A stretch of DNA of 40,421 bases from an uncultured Paracoccaceae bacterium. GTDB taxonomy: Bacteria > Pseudomonadota > Alphaproteobacteria > Rhodobacterales > Rhodobacteraceae. Location of the stretch: the NCBI GenBank assembly GCA_947500825.1, contig CANMTR010000023.1:1-40421 (forward strand), in the 5' to 3' direction. How positions within the stretch are numbered: position 1 is the stretch's first letter; every line of letters begins with the position of its first letter. A model generated the notes under the pieces. That model had not been told where the DNA came from. It searched no databases and worked only from the letters and a program-made list of their open reading frames with translations. The translations under genes and the position numbers were made by a program. This document shows, in pieces, positions 1 through 7,410 of this stretch.

Positions 1-1
1 G

Positions 2-73
2 ACCGCAGAGAGCTTCCTGGGCTTCGTCGACATCACGTCGATCCGCCTCTGGCTACGCCATTTGTCAACATGA
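2..73 (+). CDS. 3' end of a transposase, probably IS5 family (cut by window edge)
   Basis: The first bases read as the last 23 codons of a protein ending SIRLWLRHLST followed by TGA. This C-terminus resembles IS5-type transposases of Rhodobacteraceae, from memory of the family. The catalytic domain lies left of the window, so activity cannot be judged. Its position just upstream of an AT-rich accessory gene suggests that the left boundary is a mobile-element junction. No terminal inverted repeat could be assigned in the few bases after the stop. Confidence 0.5.
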   Translation, partial: TAESFLGFVDITSIRLWLRHLST

Positions 74-88
74 CCTAAGCAGTATGAA

Positions 89-982
89 TTAATACCCATA
101 TTCAGCATCTGGGTCAGTTTGATAAAGATCAAAGTCATGTTTCTTAGATAACTCTCTCAGCAAGACCATATTCTCATGATCAATCCGCTTCCCCATGTAA
201 ACTGCCGACAAGACATATGGGGCAATAGGCTTATAATCATCAGCATCAAAATTCAGCATTCTAATCTCACGTTCATCCTCAAAGTCTTTGTGCTTGGTAG
301 CAAATACTCTGTCGTGCAGTTGAGTATTTCCAGAAATACTGTCTATCATTTCTTTAGTAAACACTTCTGGATCTTGTCCTTGACTTATTAAACCACGAAG
401 AATGTCCACCTCTGAAACTTCTTCACGCTTATAATTGTAATTTACGCCAACTAACGCGATCCTATTAAAATTGAACCTCGCCATTGCGTTTATTTTTTCA
501 ATGTCTTTTGGTAACGAAACTTCGAGACAAACCCCCGACGCTCCGGATGCATACTGCGACCACATGCGGCGGTTTATAGGATTATCAACAAAGCAAGCAA
601 TTTGCGCTGAGTTACGCGTAGCATCAAATAGATATTGAGTATACGATCTTAATTCACGTATAAGAGCGGGGATGCTTTGCAACGGAATGTCGGAATATTT
701 ACGATATAAGCGATTACTCATTCCACATCTATTCAGAAAATAATCTATTCCATAAAATTGCTCTCTAAGAGGGATATATTCACGCAGAAATCTACCCATA
801 TCCTCCTGCGGACTCGCGCAAATTTTTGGTGACATATCGTCATCGTCGTCATACCTCACTACATGACGAAAAAATGTGCGCGGTACAGATTTCGATAACT
901 CTTCGATTTCTCTTTTTATGTAGTCGGGTGATCTATATCTGTACAATTTGGCGGGAAATTCTTTCGGATTCCTTGAAGGCAT
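89..982 (-). CDS. DUF2971 domain protein, AT-rich, likely horizontally acquired
   Basis: This 297-residue protein has the layout of the DUF2971 family. There is an N-terminal LYRYRS segment at about residues 13-18, a central block reading MWSQYASGASGVCLEV at about 140-155, and a C-terminal block KDFEDEREIRML at about 231-242. The molecular function of the family is not established; members are often found with accessory or phage-defence genes. An acidic run of five Asp lies near residue 47. Base composition is strikingly AT-rich compared with every other gene here. It lies between a transposase tail and the 3' end of lepA, 13 bases after the lepA stop. I see no Shine-Dalgarno sequence before its ATG. 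The family call is fairly sure; a defence role is only inference. Confidence 0.75.
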   Translation of the reverse strand: MPSRNPKEFPAKLYRYRSPDYIKREIEELSKSVPRTFFRHVVRYDDDDDMSPKICASPQEDMGRFLREYIPLREQFYGIDYFLNRCGMSNRLYRKYSDIPLQSIPALIRELRSYTQYLFDATRNSAQIACFVDNPINRRMWSQYASGASGVCLEVSLPKDIEKINAMARFNFNRIALVGVNYNYKREEVSEVDILRGLISQGQDPEVFTKEMIDSISGNTQLHDRVFATKHKDFEDEREIRMLNFDADDYKPIAPYVLSAVYMGKRIDHENMVLLRELSKKHDFDLYQTDPDAEYGY

Positions 983-995
983 ATACGGTTAAAAC

Positions 996-2798
996 CTACC
1001 CGTCCATCTTCAGCGCGTTGATGAACGCCTCCTGCGGGATCTCGACCTTGCCGAACTGGCGCATCTTCTTCTTGCCGGCCTTCTGCTTGTCGAGGAGCTT
1101 GCGCTTGCGGGACGCGTCGCCGCCGTAGCACTTGGCGGTGACGTCCTTGCGCATGGCCGAGAGCGTCTCGCGCGCGATGACGCGGCCGCCGATGGCGGCC
1201 TGGATGGGGATCTTGAACATGTGGCGGGGGATCAGCTCCTTGAGCTTCTCGCACATGGCCCGGCCCCGCATCTCGGCCCGGTCGCGGTGGACCATCATGG
1301 CCAGCGCGTCCACCGGCTCGTCGTTGACGAGGACCTGCATCTTGACCAGCGCGTCCTCGCGGTAGCCCAGGATCTGGTAGTCGAAGGAGGCGTAGCCCTT
1401 GGTCACCGATTTCAGCCGGTCGTAGAAGTCGAACACGACCTCGTTGAGCGGCAGGTCGTAGACGACCATGGCGCGGGAGCCGGCATAGGTGAGGTCCTCC
1501 TGGATGCCGCGCCGCTCCTGGCAGAGCTTGAGCACGTCGCCGAGGTAGTCGTCGGGCACGAGGATGGTGGCCTTGATGCGCGGCTCCTCCACGTGGCTGA
1601 CATAGGTCATGTCGGGCATGTCGGCGGGGTTGTGGAGGTCGCGCCGCTCGCCGTCCTTCATGTGGAGGTGGTAGACCACGGAAGGCGCCGTGGTGATGAG
1701 CTCGATGTTGTACTCGCGCTCCAGCCGGTCGCGGATGACCTCGAGGTGGAGGAGGCCGAGGAAGCCGCAGCGGAAGCCGAAGCCGAGGGCCGCGGAAGTC
1801 TCCATCTCGTAGGTGAAGGAGGCGTCGTTGAGCGCGAGCTTCTCGATGGCGTCGCGCATGTCGTTGAAGTCGTTCGTGTCCACGGGGAAGAGGCCGCAGA
1901 AGACCACCGGGACGGAGGGCTTGAAGCCCGGCAGCGCCTGGGCGCAGGGCTTCCTCTCGTGGGTGATGGTGTCGCCCACCCTGGTATCGCGCACCTGCTT
2001 GATGGAGGCGTTGAGGTAGCCGATCTCGCCCGGCCCGAGGCTTTCCACCGCCGTCATGGCGGGGCGGTAGACGCCCACGTCGTCCACGTCGTAGGTGCCG
2101 CCCGTCTTCATCATGCGGATGCGGTCGCCCTTCTTCAGGATGCCGTCGATGATGCGCACGATGACGATGACGCCGAGATACTGGTCGTACTTCGAATCGA
2201 CGAGCATCGCCTTCAGGGGCGCGGACGCGTCGCCCTCGGGGGGCGGCGGCAGGCGCTTGACGATGGCTTCGAGCACGTCGGGGATGCCGATGCCGGTCTT
2301 GGCCGAGATCTCCACCGCGTCGTGGGCCTCGATGCCGATGACGTCCTCGATCTGCTCCTTGACGCGGGGGACATCGGCGGCCGGGAGGTCCACCTTGTTG
2401 AGGACGGGGACGAGCTCGTGGTCGGCCTCCATTGCGGTATAGACATTGGCCAGCGTCTGCGCCTCGACGCCCTGGGAGGCGTCCACGACGAGGAGCGAGC
2501 CCTCCACCGCCTGCATGGAGCGCGACACCTCGTAGGCGAAGTCCACGTGGCCGGGCGTGTCGATGAGGTTGAGCACGTAGGTATGGCCGTCCTTCGCGGG
2601 GTAGTCGATGCGGACGGTGTTGGCCTTGATGGTGATGCCGCGCTCGCGCTCGATGTCCATCGCGTCGAGGAGCTGGTCCTTCATGTCGCGCTCGGCCACC
2701 GTTCCGGTGAGCTGGATCAGCCGGTCGGCCAGCGTGGACTTCCCGTGGTCGATATGGGCGACGATGGAGAAATTGCGGATATATGAGAGCTCGGTCAT
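996..2798 (-). CDS. lepA: Elongation factor 4 (LepA), back-translocating ribosomal GTPase
   Basis: This 600-residue protein has the usual length and full domain order of LepA/EF4. The N-terminal GTPase carries the P-loop AHIDHGKST at about residues 14-22, switch II DTPGHVD and the NKVD specificity motif. Elongation-factor-like domains follow. The C-terminal half contains [15 protein letters not shown] and the LepA-specific tail with [19 protein letters not shown] and KCYGGD. LepA binds the ribosome and can reverse translocation, affecting elongation under stress and biogenesis of the small subunit. The start chosen gives the canonical [20 protein letters not shown]; the Shine-Dalgarno is weak (GGGAC). 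A 306-base non-coding stretch precedes it. The gene downstream (DUF2971) has foreign composition. Confidence 0.97.
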   Translation of the reverse strand: MTELSYIRNFSIVAHIDHGKSTLADRLIQLTGTVAERDMKDQLLDAMDIERERGITIKANTVRIDYPAKDGHTYVLNLIDTPGHVDFAYEVSRSMQAVEGSLLVVDASQGVEAQTLANVYTAMEADHELVPVLNKVDLPAADVPRVKEQIEDVIGIEAHDAVEISAKTGIGIPDVLEAIVKRLPPPPEGDASAPLKAMLVDSKYDQYLGVIVIVRIIDGILKKGDRIRMMKTGGTYDVDDVGVYRPAMTAVESLGPGEIGYLNASIKQVRDTRVGDTITHERKPCAQALPGFKPSVPVVFCGLFPVDTNDFNDMRDAIEKLALNDASFTYEMETSAALGFGFRCGFLGLLHLEVIRDRLEREYNIELITTAPSVVYHLHMKDGERRDLHNPADMPDMTYVSHVEEPRIKATILVPDDYLGDVLKLCQERRGIQEDLTYAGSRAMVVYDLPLNEVVFDFYDRLKSVTKGYASFDYQILGYREDALVKMQVLVNDEPVDALAMMVHRDRAEMRGRAMCEKLKELIPRHMFKIPIQAAIGGRVIARETLSAMRKDVTAKCYGGDASRKRKLLDKQKAGKKKMRQFGKVEIPQEAFINALKMDG

Positions 2799-3104
2799 GG
2801 TCCCGGGTATGGGATGGTTCGCGCGCGTTGTCCACGGATCGCGTGAGGAACAGGCGACCGAAGTCCGTTCTCCGGCGCACCACGCAGCGGGACGCGGTTT
2901 TCACGCTGGAGCTGGTCCATGGGCACGGCTCCCGTCAGGCTCCATCCGTCGAAGCCGGGGGGGCCTAGACGACGCTCCGGCAGGTCGGGAGAGCCGATGC
3001 CGAAACCGGGGCCGCGGCGGTCCGAGAGGCGCGGACCATCTCAGGTCCGACGGATCGGACCGGCCGCGACATTGCGCCCTTGCGGTCGGGCCGCGACGGT
3101 CTTC
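2799..3104. other. 306-base non-coding gap upstream of lepA with two hairpins
   Basis: No convincing gene is visible here on either strand. Two neighbouring inverted repeats stand out: GGTCCG/CGGACC at 3019-3037 (7-base loop), and GGTCCGA-CGGA-TCGGACC at 3044-3061. Neither is followed by a T-run on either strand, so intrinsic termination is uncertain. The stretch separates the stop of the small gene at 3105 from the lepA start, both on the minus strand. It could hold the terminator of the first gene and the promoter or leader of lepA. Confidence 0.4.
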
Positions 3105-3296
3105 CTACCGGAAAGCCGAGCGGGTGCCGCCCTGATCTTCGAGGCTCTTGAGGACCTCGCGGCCGTCGTCTGTGATCTCGCCCGCGTCGTCGAGCCAGCC
3201 GCGGCTTCTGGCCGTGTCCTCGGGGGGCGTGTCGGGGTTGCCGACCTGGGTGGCGAAGTTGAGGATCTCGGTGCGTTCCGCGTCGGTGTCGGCCAT
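3105..3296 (-). CDS. Small hypothetical protein (63 aa)
   Basis: This is a 63-residue acidic protein ending in DQGGTRSAFR. The start is well supported: an AAGGAGG Shine-Dalgarno lies just before the ATG on the minus strand. I recall similar short proteins with a WLD..G..T..G......L..Q.GTRS.FR pattern in Rhodobacteraceae, but no function is known to me. There is no signal peptide, membrane segment or metal motif. It follows ychF on the same strand after 83 bases and may be cotranscribed with it. That it is a real gene is likely; its role is unknown. Confidence 0.7.
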   Translation of the reverse strand: MADTDAERTEILNFATQVGNPDTPPEDTARSRGWLDDAGEITDDGREVLKSLEDQGGTRSAFR

Positions 3297-3379
3297 GGTG
3301 GCCTCCTTCTCGTGCCTGGGCCTCGAGTTAGGGCGGGGCGCGGAAGGGGCGAGGGACGCGGCGCCGCGGGCGGCGGCGA

Positions 3380-4477
3380 TCAGCCGCTGTGGAGGAAGTG
3401 CATGACGTCGCCTTCCTTGACCTCGTAGGACTTGCCCTCGACGCGCATCTTGCCCGCGTCCTTGGCGCCTGCCTCGCCGCCGAGCGCGACGTAGTCGTCG
3501 TAGGCCGTCGTCTCGGCGCGGATGAAGCCGCGCTCGAAATCGCCGTGGATGACGCCGGCGGCCTGGGGGGCCAGCGTGCCGCGCGGGATCGTCCAGGCGC
3601 GGGTCTCCTTGGGGCCGACGGTGAAATAGGTCTGCAGGCCCAGAAGGTCGTACCCGGCCTTGATGAGCCGGTCGAGGCCCGGCTCCTCCAGCCCCAGCTC
3701 GGAGAGGAACTCGGCGGCCTCCTCCTGGTCGAGCTGGGCGATCTCCTCCTCGATGCGGGCGGAGATGGTGACGGTGCCCGCCCCCTGCCCCGCCGCCATC
3801 TCGGCCACGCGGGCCGACTGGGAATTGCCGGTGGCGGCCTCGTCCTCGGCCACGTTGCACACGTAGAGGATGGGCTTGGAGGTCAGGAGCTGGAGCAGAC
3901 GCCAGGCCTTCGCATCGTCGGCGGCGACCTCGATCGAGCGGGCCGGGCGGCCGTCCTCGAGCGCGGCCTGCGCCTCCTTCAGGAGACGCTCCTGCTGGAC
4001 GGCGTCCTTGTCGCCGCCGCGCACCTTGCGCGACAGGTTCTGGAGCCGCCGCTCCACCGAATCGAGGTCGGCGAGCATCAGCTCGGTCTCGATCGTGGCG
4101 GCGTCCTCCACCGGGTCGATGCGGCCGTCCACATGGGTGACGTCGTCGTCCTCGAAGCAGCGCAGGACATGGGCCACGGCATCGCATTCGCGGATATTGG
4201 CCAGGAACTGGTTGCCCAGGCCCTCGCCCTGGGCGGCGCCCTTCACCAGCCCGGCGATGTCCACGAAGGTCATGCGGGTGGGAACGATCGCGCGCGACCC
4301 GGCGATGCCTGCGAGGGTGTCGAGGCGGCGGTCGGGGACCGCGACCTCGCCCACGTTGGGCTCGATCGTGCAGAAGGGAAAGTTGGCCGCCTGGGCGGCG
4401 GCCGTGCGTGTCAGCGCGTTGAAGAGGGTCGACTTGCCCACGTTCGGCATGCCGACAATGCCCATCTTGAAGCCCAT
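3380..4477 (-). CDS. ychF: YchF/EngD (Obg-like) ribosome-binding ATPase
   Basis: This 365-residue protein has the typical YchF length. It starts MGFKMGIVGMPNVGKSTLF, with the P-loop GMPNVGKS at about residues 9-16, followed by DIAGLVKGAAQGEGLGNQFL (switch region) and a C-terminal TGS domain ending GDVMHFLHSG. YchF hydrolyses ATP in preference to GTP, binds the large ribosomal subunit and affects oxidative-stress response in bacteria. An upstream in-frame ATG would add 29 Arg/Pro-rich residues not found in the family, so the start at 4477 is preferred. It lies in a minus-strand run with a small membrane protein gene upstream and a small unknown gene downstream. Confidence 0.95.
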   Translation of the reverse strand: MGFKMGIVGMPNVGKSTLFNALTRTAAAQAANFPFCTIEPNVGEVAVPDRRLDTLAGIAGSRAIVPTRMTFVDIAGLVKGAAQGEGLGNQFLANIRECDAVAHVLRCFEDDDVTHVDGRIDPVEDAATIETELMLADLDSVERRLQNLSRKVRGGDKDAVQQERLLKEAQAALEDGRPARSIEVAADDAKAWRLLQLLTSKPILYVCNVAEDEAATGNSQSARVAEMAAGQGAGTVTISARIEEEIAQLDQEEAAEFLSELGLEEPGLDRLIKAGYDLLGLQTYFTVGPKETRAWTIPRGTLAPQAAGVIHGDFERGFIRAETTAYDDYVALGGEAGAKDAGKMRVEGKSYEVKEGDVMHFLHSG

Positions 4478-4588
4478 CTCGCCCCCGGTTCGCCTGGTTC
4501 GCGGCGGTCCTTGCGGCCGCACGTGTTCGCGGCGGTCTCTAAGCCGCGGGCGGGGGACGCGCAAGACGACGGTGGGCCGGGGGGGGGC

Positions 4589-4783
4589 TCAGTAGCGCGA
4601 GCGGCGGTCCGCGTGGTCCTGGTAGATGAGTATCCAGGCCAGAACGATGAACATCGGGTGGGTGAGCCCGCCCGAGATCAGGATCGCGGGCACCCAGATC
4701 AGGAAGACCAGGATCGCGAGGAAGAGCCGGCCCAGCAGCAGGATCGACAACGGCGGCAGGAAGAGTGCGAGAACGTAATTCAT
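4589..4783 (-). CDS. Small YqaE/Pmp3-like membrane protein
   Basis: This 64-residue protein is mostly two hydrophobic segments, at about residues 3-20 (with an LFLPPLSILLLG core) and about 23-52. A short charged tail HADRR follows. The Pro-Pro before a Gly, and the GGLTHPMF stretch in the second helix, resemble the YqaE/Pmp3 (UPF0057) family of small stress-associated inner-membrane proteins, though the match is loose. The start is placed at the ATG preceded by a GGGGGG stretch; an earlier ATG would add 11 residues without better support. It lies divergent from trpA. Function is not known beyond the family association. Confidence 0.6.
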   Translation of the reverse strand: MNYVLALFLPPLSILLLGRLFLAILVFLIWVPAILISGGLTHPMFIVLAWILIYQDHADRRSRY

Positions 4784-4870
4784 GCCCCCCAAGATAGGAT
4801 CTCGCGGCCATTGCACAATCCCGCCCCCTCAGCCACAGATCGGGGGGCGCGAGGGGCGCCGCCCCCCCCG

Positions 4871-4900
4871 CCGGGGGTATTTGGACAAAGGGTGAAGGAG
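4871..4900 (+). repeat. Recurring intergenic motif, copy 1 (upstream of trpA)
   Basis: The sequence CCGGGGGTATTTGGACAAAG followed by GGTGAAGGAG directly precedes the trpA start and supplies its Shine-Dalgarno. It matches the copy at 22454-22481 on the minus strand and more loosely the copy at 16816-16841. The shared core is GTATTTG, three variable bases, then AAAG and a purine-rich tail. I believe similar strings are common before genes in Rhodobacteraceae, but the function is not known to me. Confidence 0.5.
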
Positions 4901-4905
4901 GGGCC

Positions 4906-5697
4906 GTGGGCCGCATCTCGGATCGTTTCGCCGCACTGGAGACCCGGGGCCGCAAGGCCTTCGTCGCCTATGTCATGGCCGGGGACCCCGACTACGAGGG
5001 GTCGCTGGCGCTGATGAAGGGGCTGCCGAAGGCGGGCGTGGACGTGGTGGAGCTGGGCCTTCCCTTCACCGATCCCATGGCCGACGGGCCCACGATCCAG
5101 GAGGCGGGGCGGCGTGCGCTCGACGGGGGCCAGACCCTGGCGCGGACGCTGGAGATGGTGCGCGCCTTCCGCGAGGAGGACACGGAGACGCCCGTGGTCC
5201 TGATGGGATACTACAACCCGATCTATTCGCGCGGGGTGACGCGGTTCCTCGGGGAGGCGGCCGAGGCGGGGATCGACGGGCTGATCGTGGTCGACCTGCC
5301 GCCCGAGGAGGATGACGAGCTGTGCATCCCCGCCAAGGGGCACGGCATCGACTTCATCCGCCTGGCCACGCCCACGACCGACGCCGAGCGGCTGCCGCGG
5401 GTGCTCGAGAATACCTCGGGCTTCGTCTATTACGTGTCGATCACGGGGATCACCGGCTCGGCCGAGGCGCAGGCCGCTGAAGTTGGCCCGGAGGTGGCGC
5501 GCATCCGCGAGGCCGGCGGGTTGCCGGTGGTCGTGGGCTTCGGCATCCGCACGCCCGAGGCGGCGGCCGAGATGGCGGGCGTCTCGGACGGCTGCGTGGT
5601 GGGATCGGCCATCGTGGCCGAGCACGCCACCGGCAAGCCCCTGGACGAGGTGCTGGATTTCGTGGCCGCGCTGGCGCGGGGCGTGCACGGGGACTGA
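4906..5697 (+). CDS. trpA: Tryptophan synthase alpha subunit
   Basis: This 263-residue TIM-barrel protein cleaves indole-3-glycerol phosphate to indole and glyceraldehyde-3-phosphate and passes indole to TrpB. Family motifs are clear: [18 protein letters not shown] holds the first catalytic acid at about residue 50, VVDLPPEE holds the second catalytic Asp, and the phosphate-binding loops follow with [10 protein letters not shown] and VVGSAIV. The start is a GTG preceded by AAGGAGG. The usual partner trpB is not in this window, so the two subunits may be encoded apart or beyond it. An intergenic repeat motif overlaps the ribosome-binding region. It is divergent from the small membrane protein gene at 4589. 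Confidence 0.96.
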   Translation: MGRISDRFAALETRGRKAFVAYVMAGDPDYEGSLALMKGLPKAGVDVVELGLPFTDPMADGPTIQEAGRRALDGGQTLARTLEMVRAFREEDTETPVVLMGYYNPIYSRGVTRFLGEAAEAGIDGLIVVDLPPEEDDELCIPAKGHGIDFIRLATPTTDAERLPRVLENTSGFVYYVSITGITGSAEAQAAEVGPEVARIREAGGLPVVVGFGIRTPEAAAEMAGVSDGCVVGSAIVAEHATGKPLDEVLDFVAALARGVHGD

Positions 5698-5772
5698 CTT
5701 GGGGACTGACAAGGCGCGCGCGAACGGCTAGGAGCGGAAGGGTCCGTCCAGCCTGACGCGAAGGAATGCGCC

Positions 5773-7086
5773 ATGAGCAAGCAGAAGATCCAGATCGTCG
5801 TGGTGGGCGGCGGCGCCGCCGGGCTGGGGCTGGTGCGAAAGCTGGGCGCGAAATATCCGCGCGAGACCCACGACATCATCCTGATCGAGCGCAACCGCAC
5901 CCATGTGTGGAAACCGCTCCTGCACGAGGTGGCCGCCGGGTCGCTCGACCCCAACGTGGACGAGATCGGCTATGGCGGGCACGCGGTACGGTGGGGATAC
6001 CGCTACTTCAACGGAACGCTGGAACGGGTGGACCGCGAACGGCGCAAGGTGATCACCGCGCCGCTCCACGACGAGGACGGCGAGGTCGTCGTGGACCGCC
6101 ACGAGATCCGCTACGACTGGCTCGTGCTGGCGATCGGCGGCGTGGCCAACGATTTCGGCATCCCCGGCGTGCGCGAGAACGCCATGTTCCTGGAGAGCCG
6201 GCCCCAGGCGGACAGGTTCCGCCAGAAGCTCCTGAACGCGTGCCTGCGGGTCAACGACCTGCGCGAGCACAAGGGAGAGGCGGCCGAGCTGCCGATCTGC
6301 ATCGTGGGCGGCGGGGCCACCGGCGTCGAGCTGTCCGCCGAGCTGGTCCACGCGGCCCAGGCGCTGCGCTCCTACGGGCTGGAGGTGTTCGACGACAGCG
6401 CCATCCGCATCACGCTGCTGGAGGCGGGGCCGCGCCTGCTGCCGGCCCTGCCCGAGGAGGTCTCGGGCAAGGTCGAGACGGAGCTGAAGCGGCTCGGGGT
6501 GGACGTGCGCACCGACACGATGGTGACCGAGATCGCGCCCGGGCGGGTGGAGACCAAGGACGCCGACCCGGTCGAGGCGAAGATGATCCTGTGGGCGGCG
6601 GGCGTGCGCGGCGACCACGGGATGGCCGAGATCACCGACCTGGAACTGTCGCGGCAGGGCCGCATCGTCGTCGAGCCCACCCTGCGCACCAAGGACGACC
6701 CGCGCATCTTCGCCATCGGGGATTGCGCCCACTGCGTGCTGCCCGGGACGGAGGCGCCGGTGCCGCCACGGGCGCAATCCGCCCAGCAGATGGCCGACCA
6801 CGTCCTGGGCCAGCTCGCTCGCGTCCAGAAGGACGCGGCACTGACCGACTTCGTCTATCGCGACAAGGGCGCGCTGGTGTCGCTGGCGCGGTTCGACACG
6901 ATGGGGTCGCTCATGGGCAACCTTGTGGGCGGGCAGATGGCGATCCAGGGGCGGCTGGCGCGGCTGGCCTACATGTCGCTCTACCGGATGCACCTGCTGT
7001 CGGTGCATGGCTGGCTGCGCGGGCCGGTGCACATCGTCTCGTCGGAGATCTCGAAGGCGACGCGGCCCGCGCTGAAGCTGCACTGA
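5773..7086 (+). CDS. ndh: Type II NADH dehydrogenase (NDH-2), FAD-dependent
   Basis: This 437-residue two-dinucleotide-binding-domain flavoprotein has an FAD motif VVGGGAAGLGL at about residues 10-20. A second Rossmann motif, IVGGGATGVELSAEL, lies near residue 177, and the FAD-contact segment IFAIGDCAH near 314. The N-terminal region RNRTHVWKPLLHEVAAGSLD is typical of bacterial NDH-2. The C-terminal amphipathic part, with GSLMGNLVGGQMAIQGR and YMSLYRMHLLS, fits a membrane-surface anchor. The enzyme oxidises cytosolic NADH and reduces quinone without pumping protons. It lies 75 bases after trpA on the same strand, and a strong GC-rich hairpin follows its stop. A related sulfide:quinone-type oxidoreductase is less likely because the SQR cysteines are absent. 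Confidence 0.9.
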   Translation: MSKQKIQIVVVGGGAAGLGLVRKLGAKYPRETHDIILIERNRTHVWKPLLHEVAAGSLDPNVDEIGYGGHAVRWGYRYFNGTLERVDRERRKVITAPLHDEDGEVVVDRHEIRYDWLVLAIGGVANDFGIPGVRENAMFLESRPQADRFRQKLLNACLRVNDLREHKGEAAELPICIVGGGATGVELSAELVHAAQALRSYGLEVFDDSAIRITLLEAGPRLLPALPEEVSGKVETELKRLGVDVRTDTMVTEIAPGRVETKDADPVEAKMILWAAGVRGDHGMAEITDLELSRQGRIVVEPTLRTKDDPRIFAIGDCAHCVLPGTEAPVPPRAQSAQQMADHVLGQLARVQKDAALTDFVYRDKGALVSLARFDTMGSLMGNLVGGQMAIQGRLARLAYMSLYRMHLLSVHGWLRGPVHIVSSEISKATRPALKLH

Positions 7087-7088
7087 GC

Positions 7089-7113
7089 GGCCGGCCGGAC
7101 GCGCCGGCCGGCC
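7089..7113. terminator. GC-rich hairpin between convergent genes
   Basis: A perfect 10-bp stem (GGCCGGCCGG / CCGGCCGGCC) with loop ACGCG lies between the convergent ndh and small zinc-protein genes. It has no T-run on either side, so it could act as a bidirectional or factor-assisted terminator, or simply as mRNA 3'-end protection. Confidence 0.5.
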
Positions 7114-7120
7114 CCAGGCA

Positions 7121-7327
7121 TCACGCCGCCCCGGCGCAGTGGGCGCAGCAGTAGGTCGTGCCGTCCCGGTCGACCCCGTGGCCCATGACGCGCACGCCGC
7201 ACTGGGGGCATGTGGGGGCCATCTTGGTGATCGCGCATTCGAAGCTGTCGAAGGTGAAGGTCTGCCCGTCCTTCTCGATCCGCATCGGGTTGGCGTAGTC
7301 GTTGCCGCAGGTGTCGCAGGTCGCCAT
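7121..7327 (-). CDS. Small zinc-ribbon protein (68 aa)
   Basis: This 68-residue protein begins MATCDTCGNDY and has four Cys clusters: CDTC at residues 4-7, a single Cys in FECAI, CPQC, and CCAHC near the C-terminus. The pattern suggests one or two structural zinc sites of rubredoxin-knuckle or zinc-ribbon type. The start is supported by an AGGAG sequence just upstream; a longer in-frame ATG lies before that Shine-Dalgarno. It sits downstream of the cpdB-like gene on the same strand after 83 bases and may be cotranscribed. The cellular role is unknown; I recall small proteins of this kind in alphaproteobacteria but cannot give a name. Confidence 0.75.
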   Translation of the reverse strand: MATCDTCGNDYANPMRIEKDGQTFTFDSFECAITKMAPTCPQCGVRVMGHGVDRDGTTYCCAHCAGAA

Positions 7328-7410
7328 GGTATCCTCCGTCTGTGCCGAGCCGTCCGCCGGCCCGGTGTAGAAGGGCAACGCGCGAGGGCGCTCCCCGTTG
7401 CCTGCCGCCG

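Noticed and set aside
1221-2786. Long open frame antisense to lepA
   Set aside because: It mirrors a highly conserved gene in GC-rich DNA; the translation is a Val/Asp/His/Leu-rich string with no family motif.
916-2904. Long Arg/Pro-rich frame on the same strand as lepA
   Set aside because: It is an out-of-frame reading of lepA with biased composition.
3019-3061. Intrinsic terminator before lepA
   Set aside because: The stems lack a T-run on either strand, so I list them only as hairpins.
3389-5014. Plus-strand frame antisense to ychF and the small membrane protein gene
   Set aside because: It has no motif, and both real genes are on the other strand.
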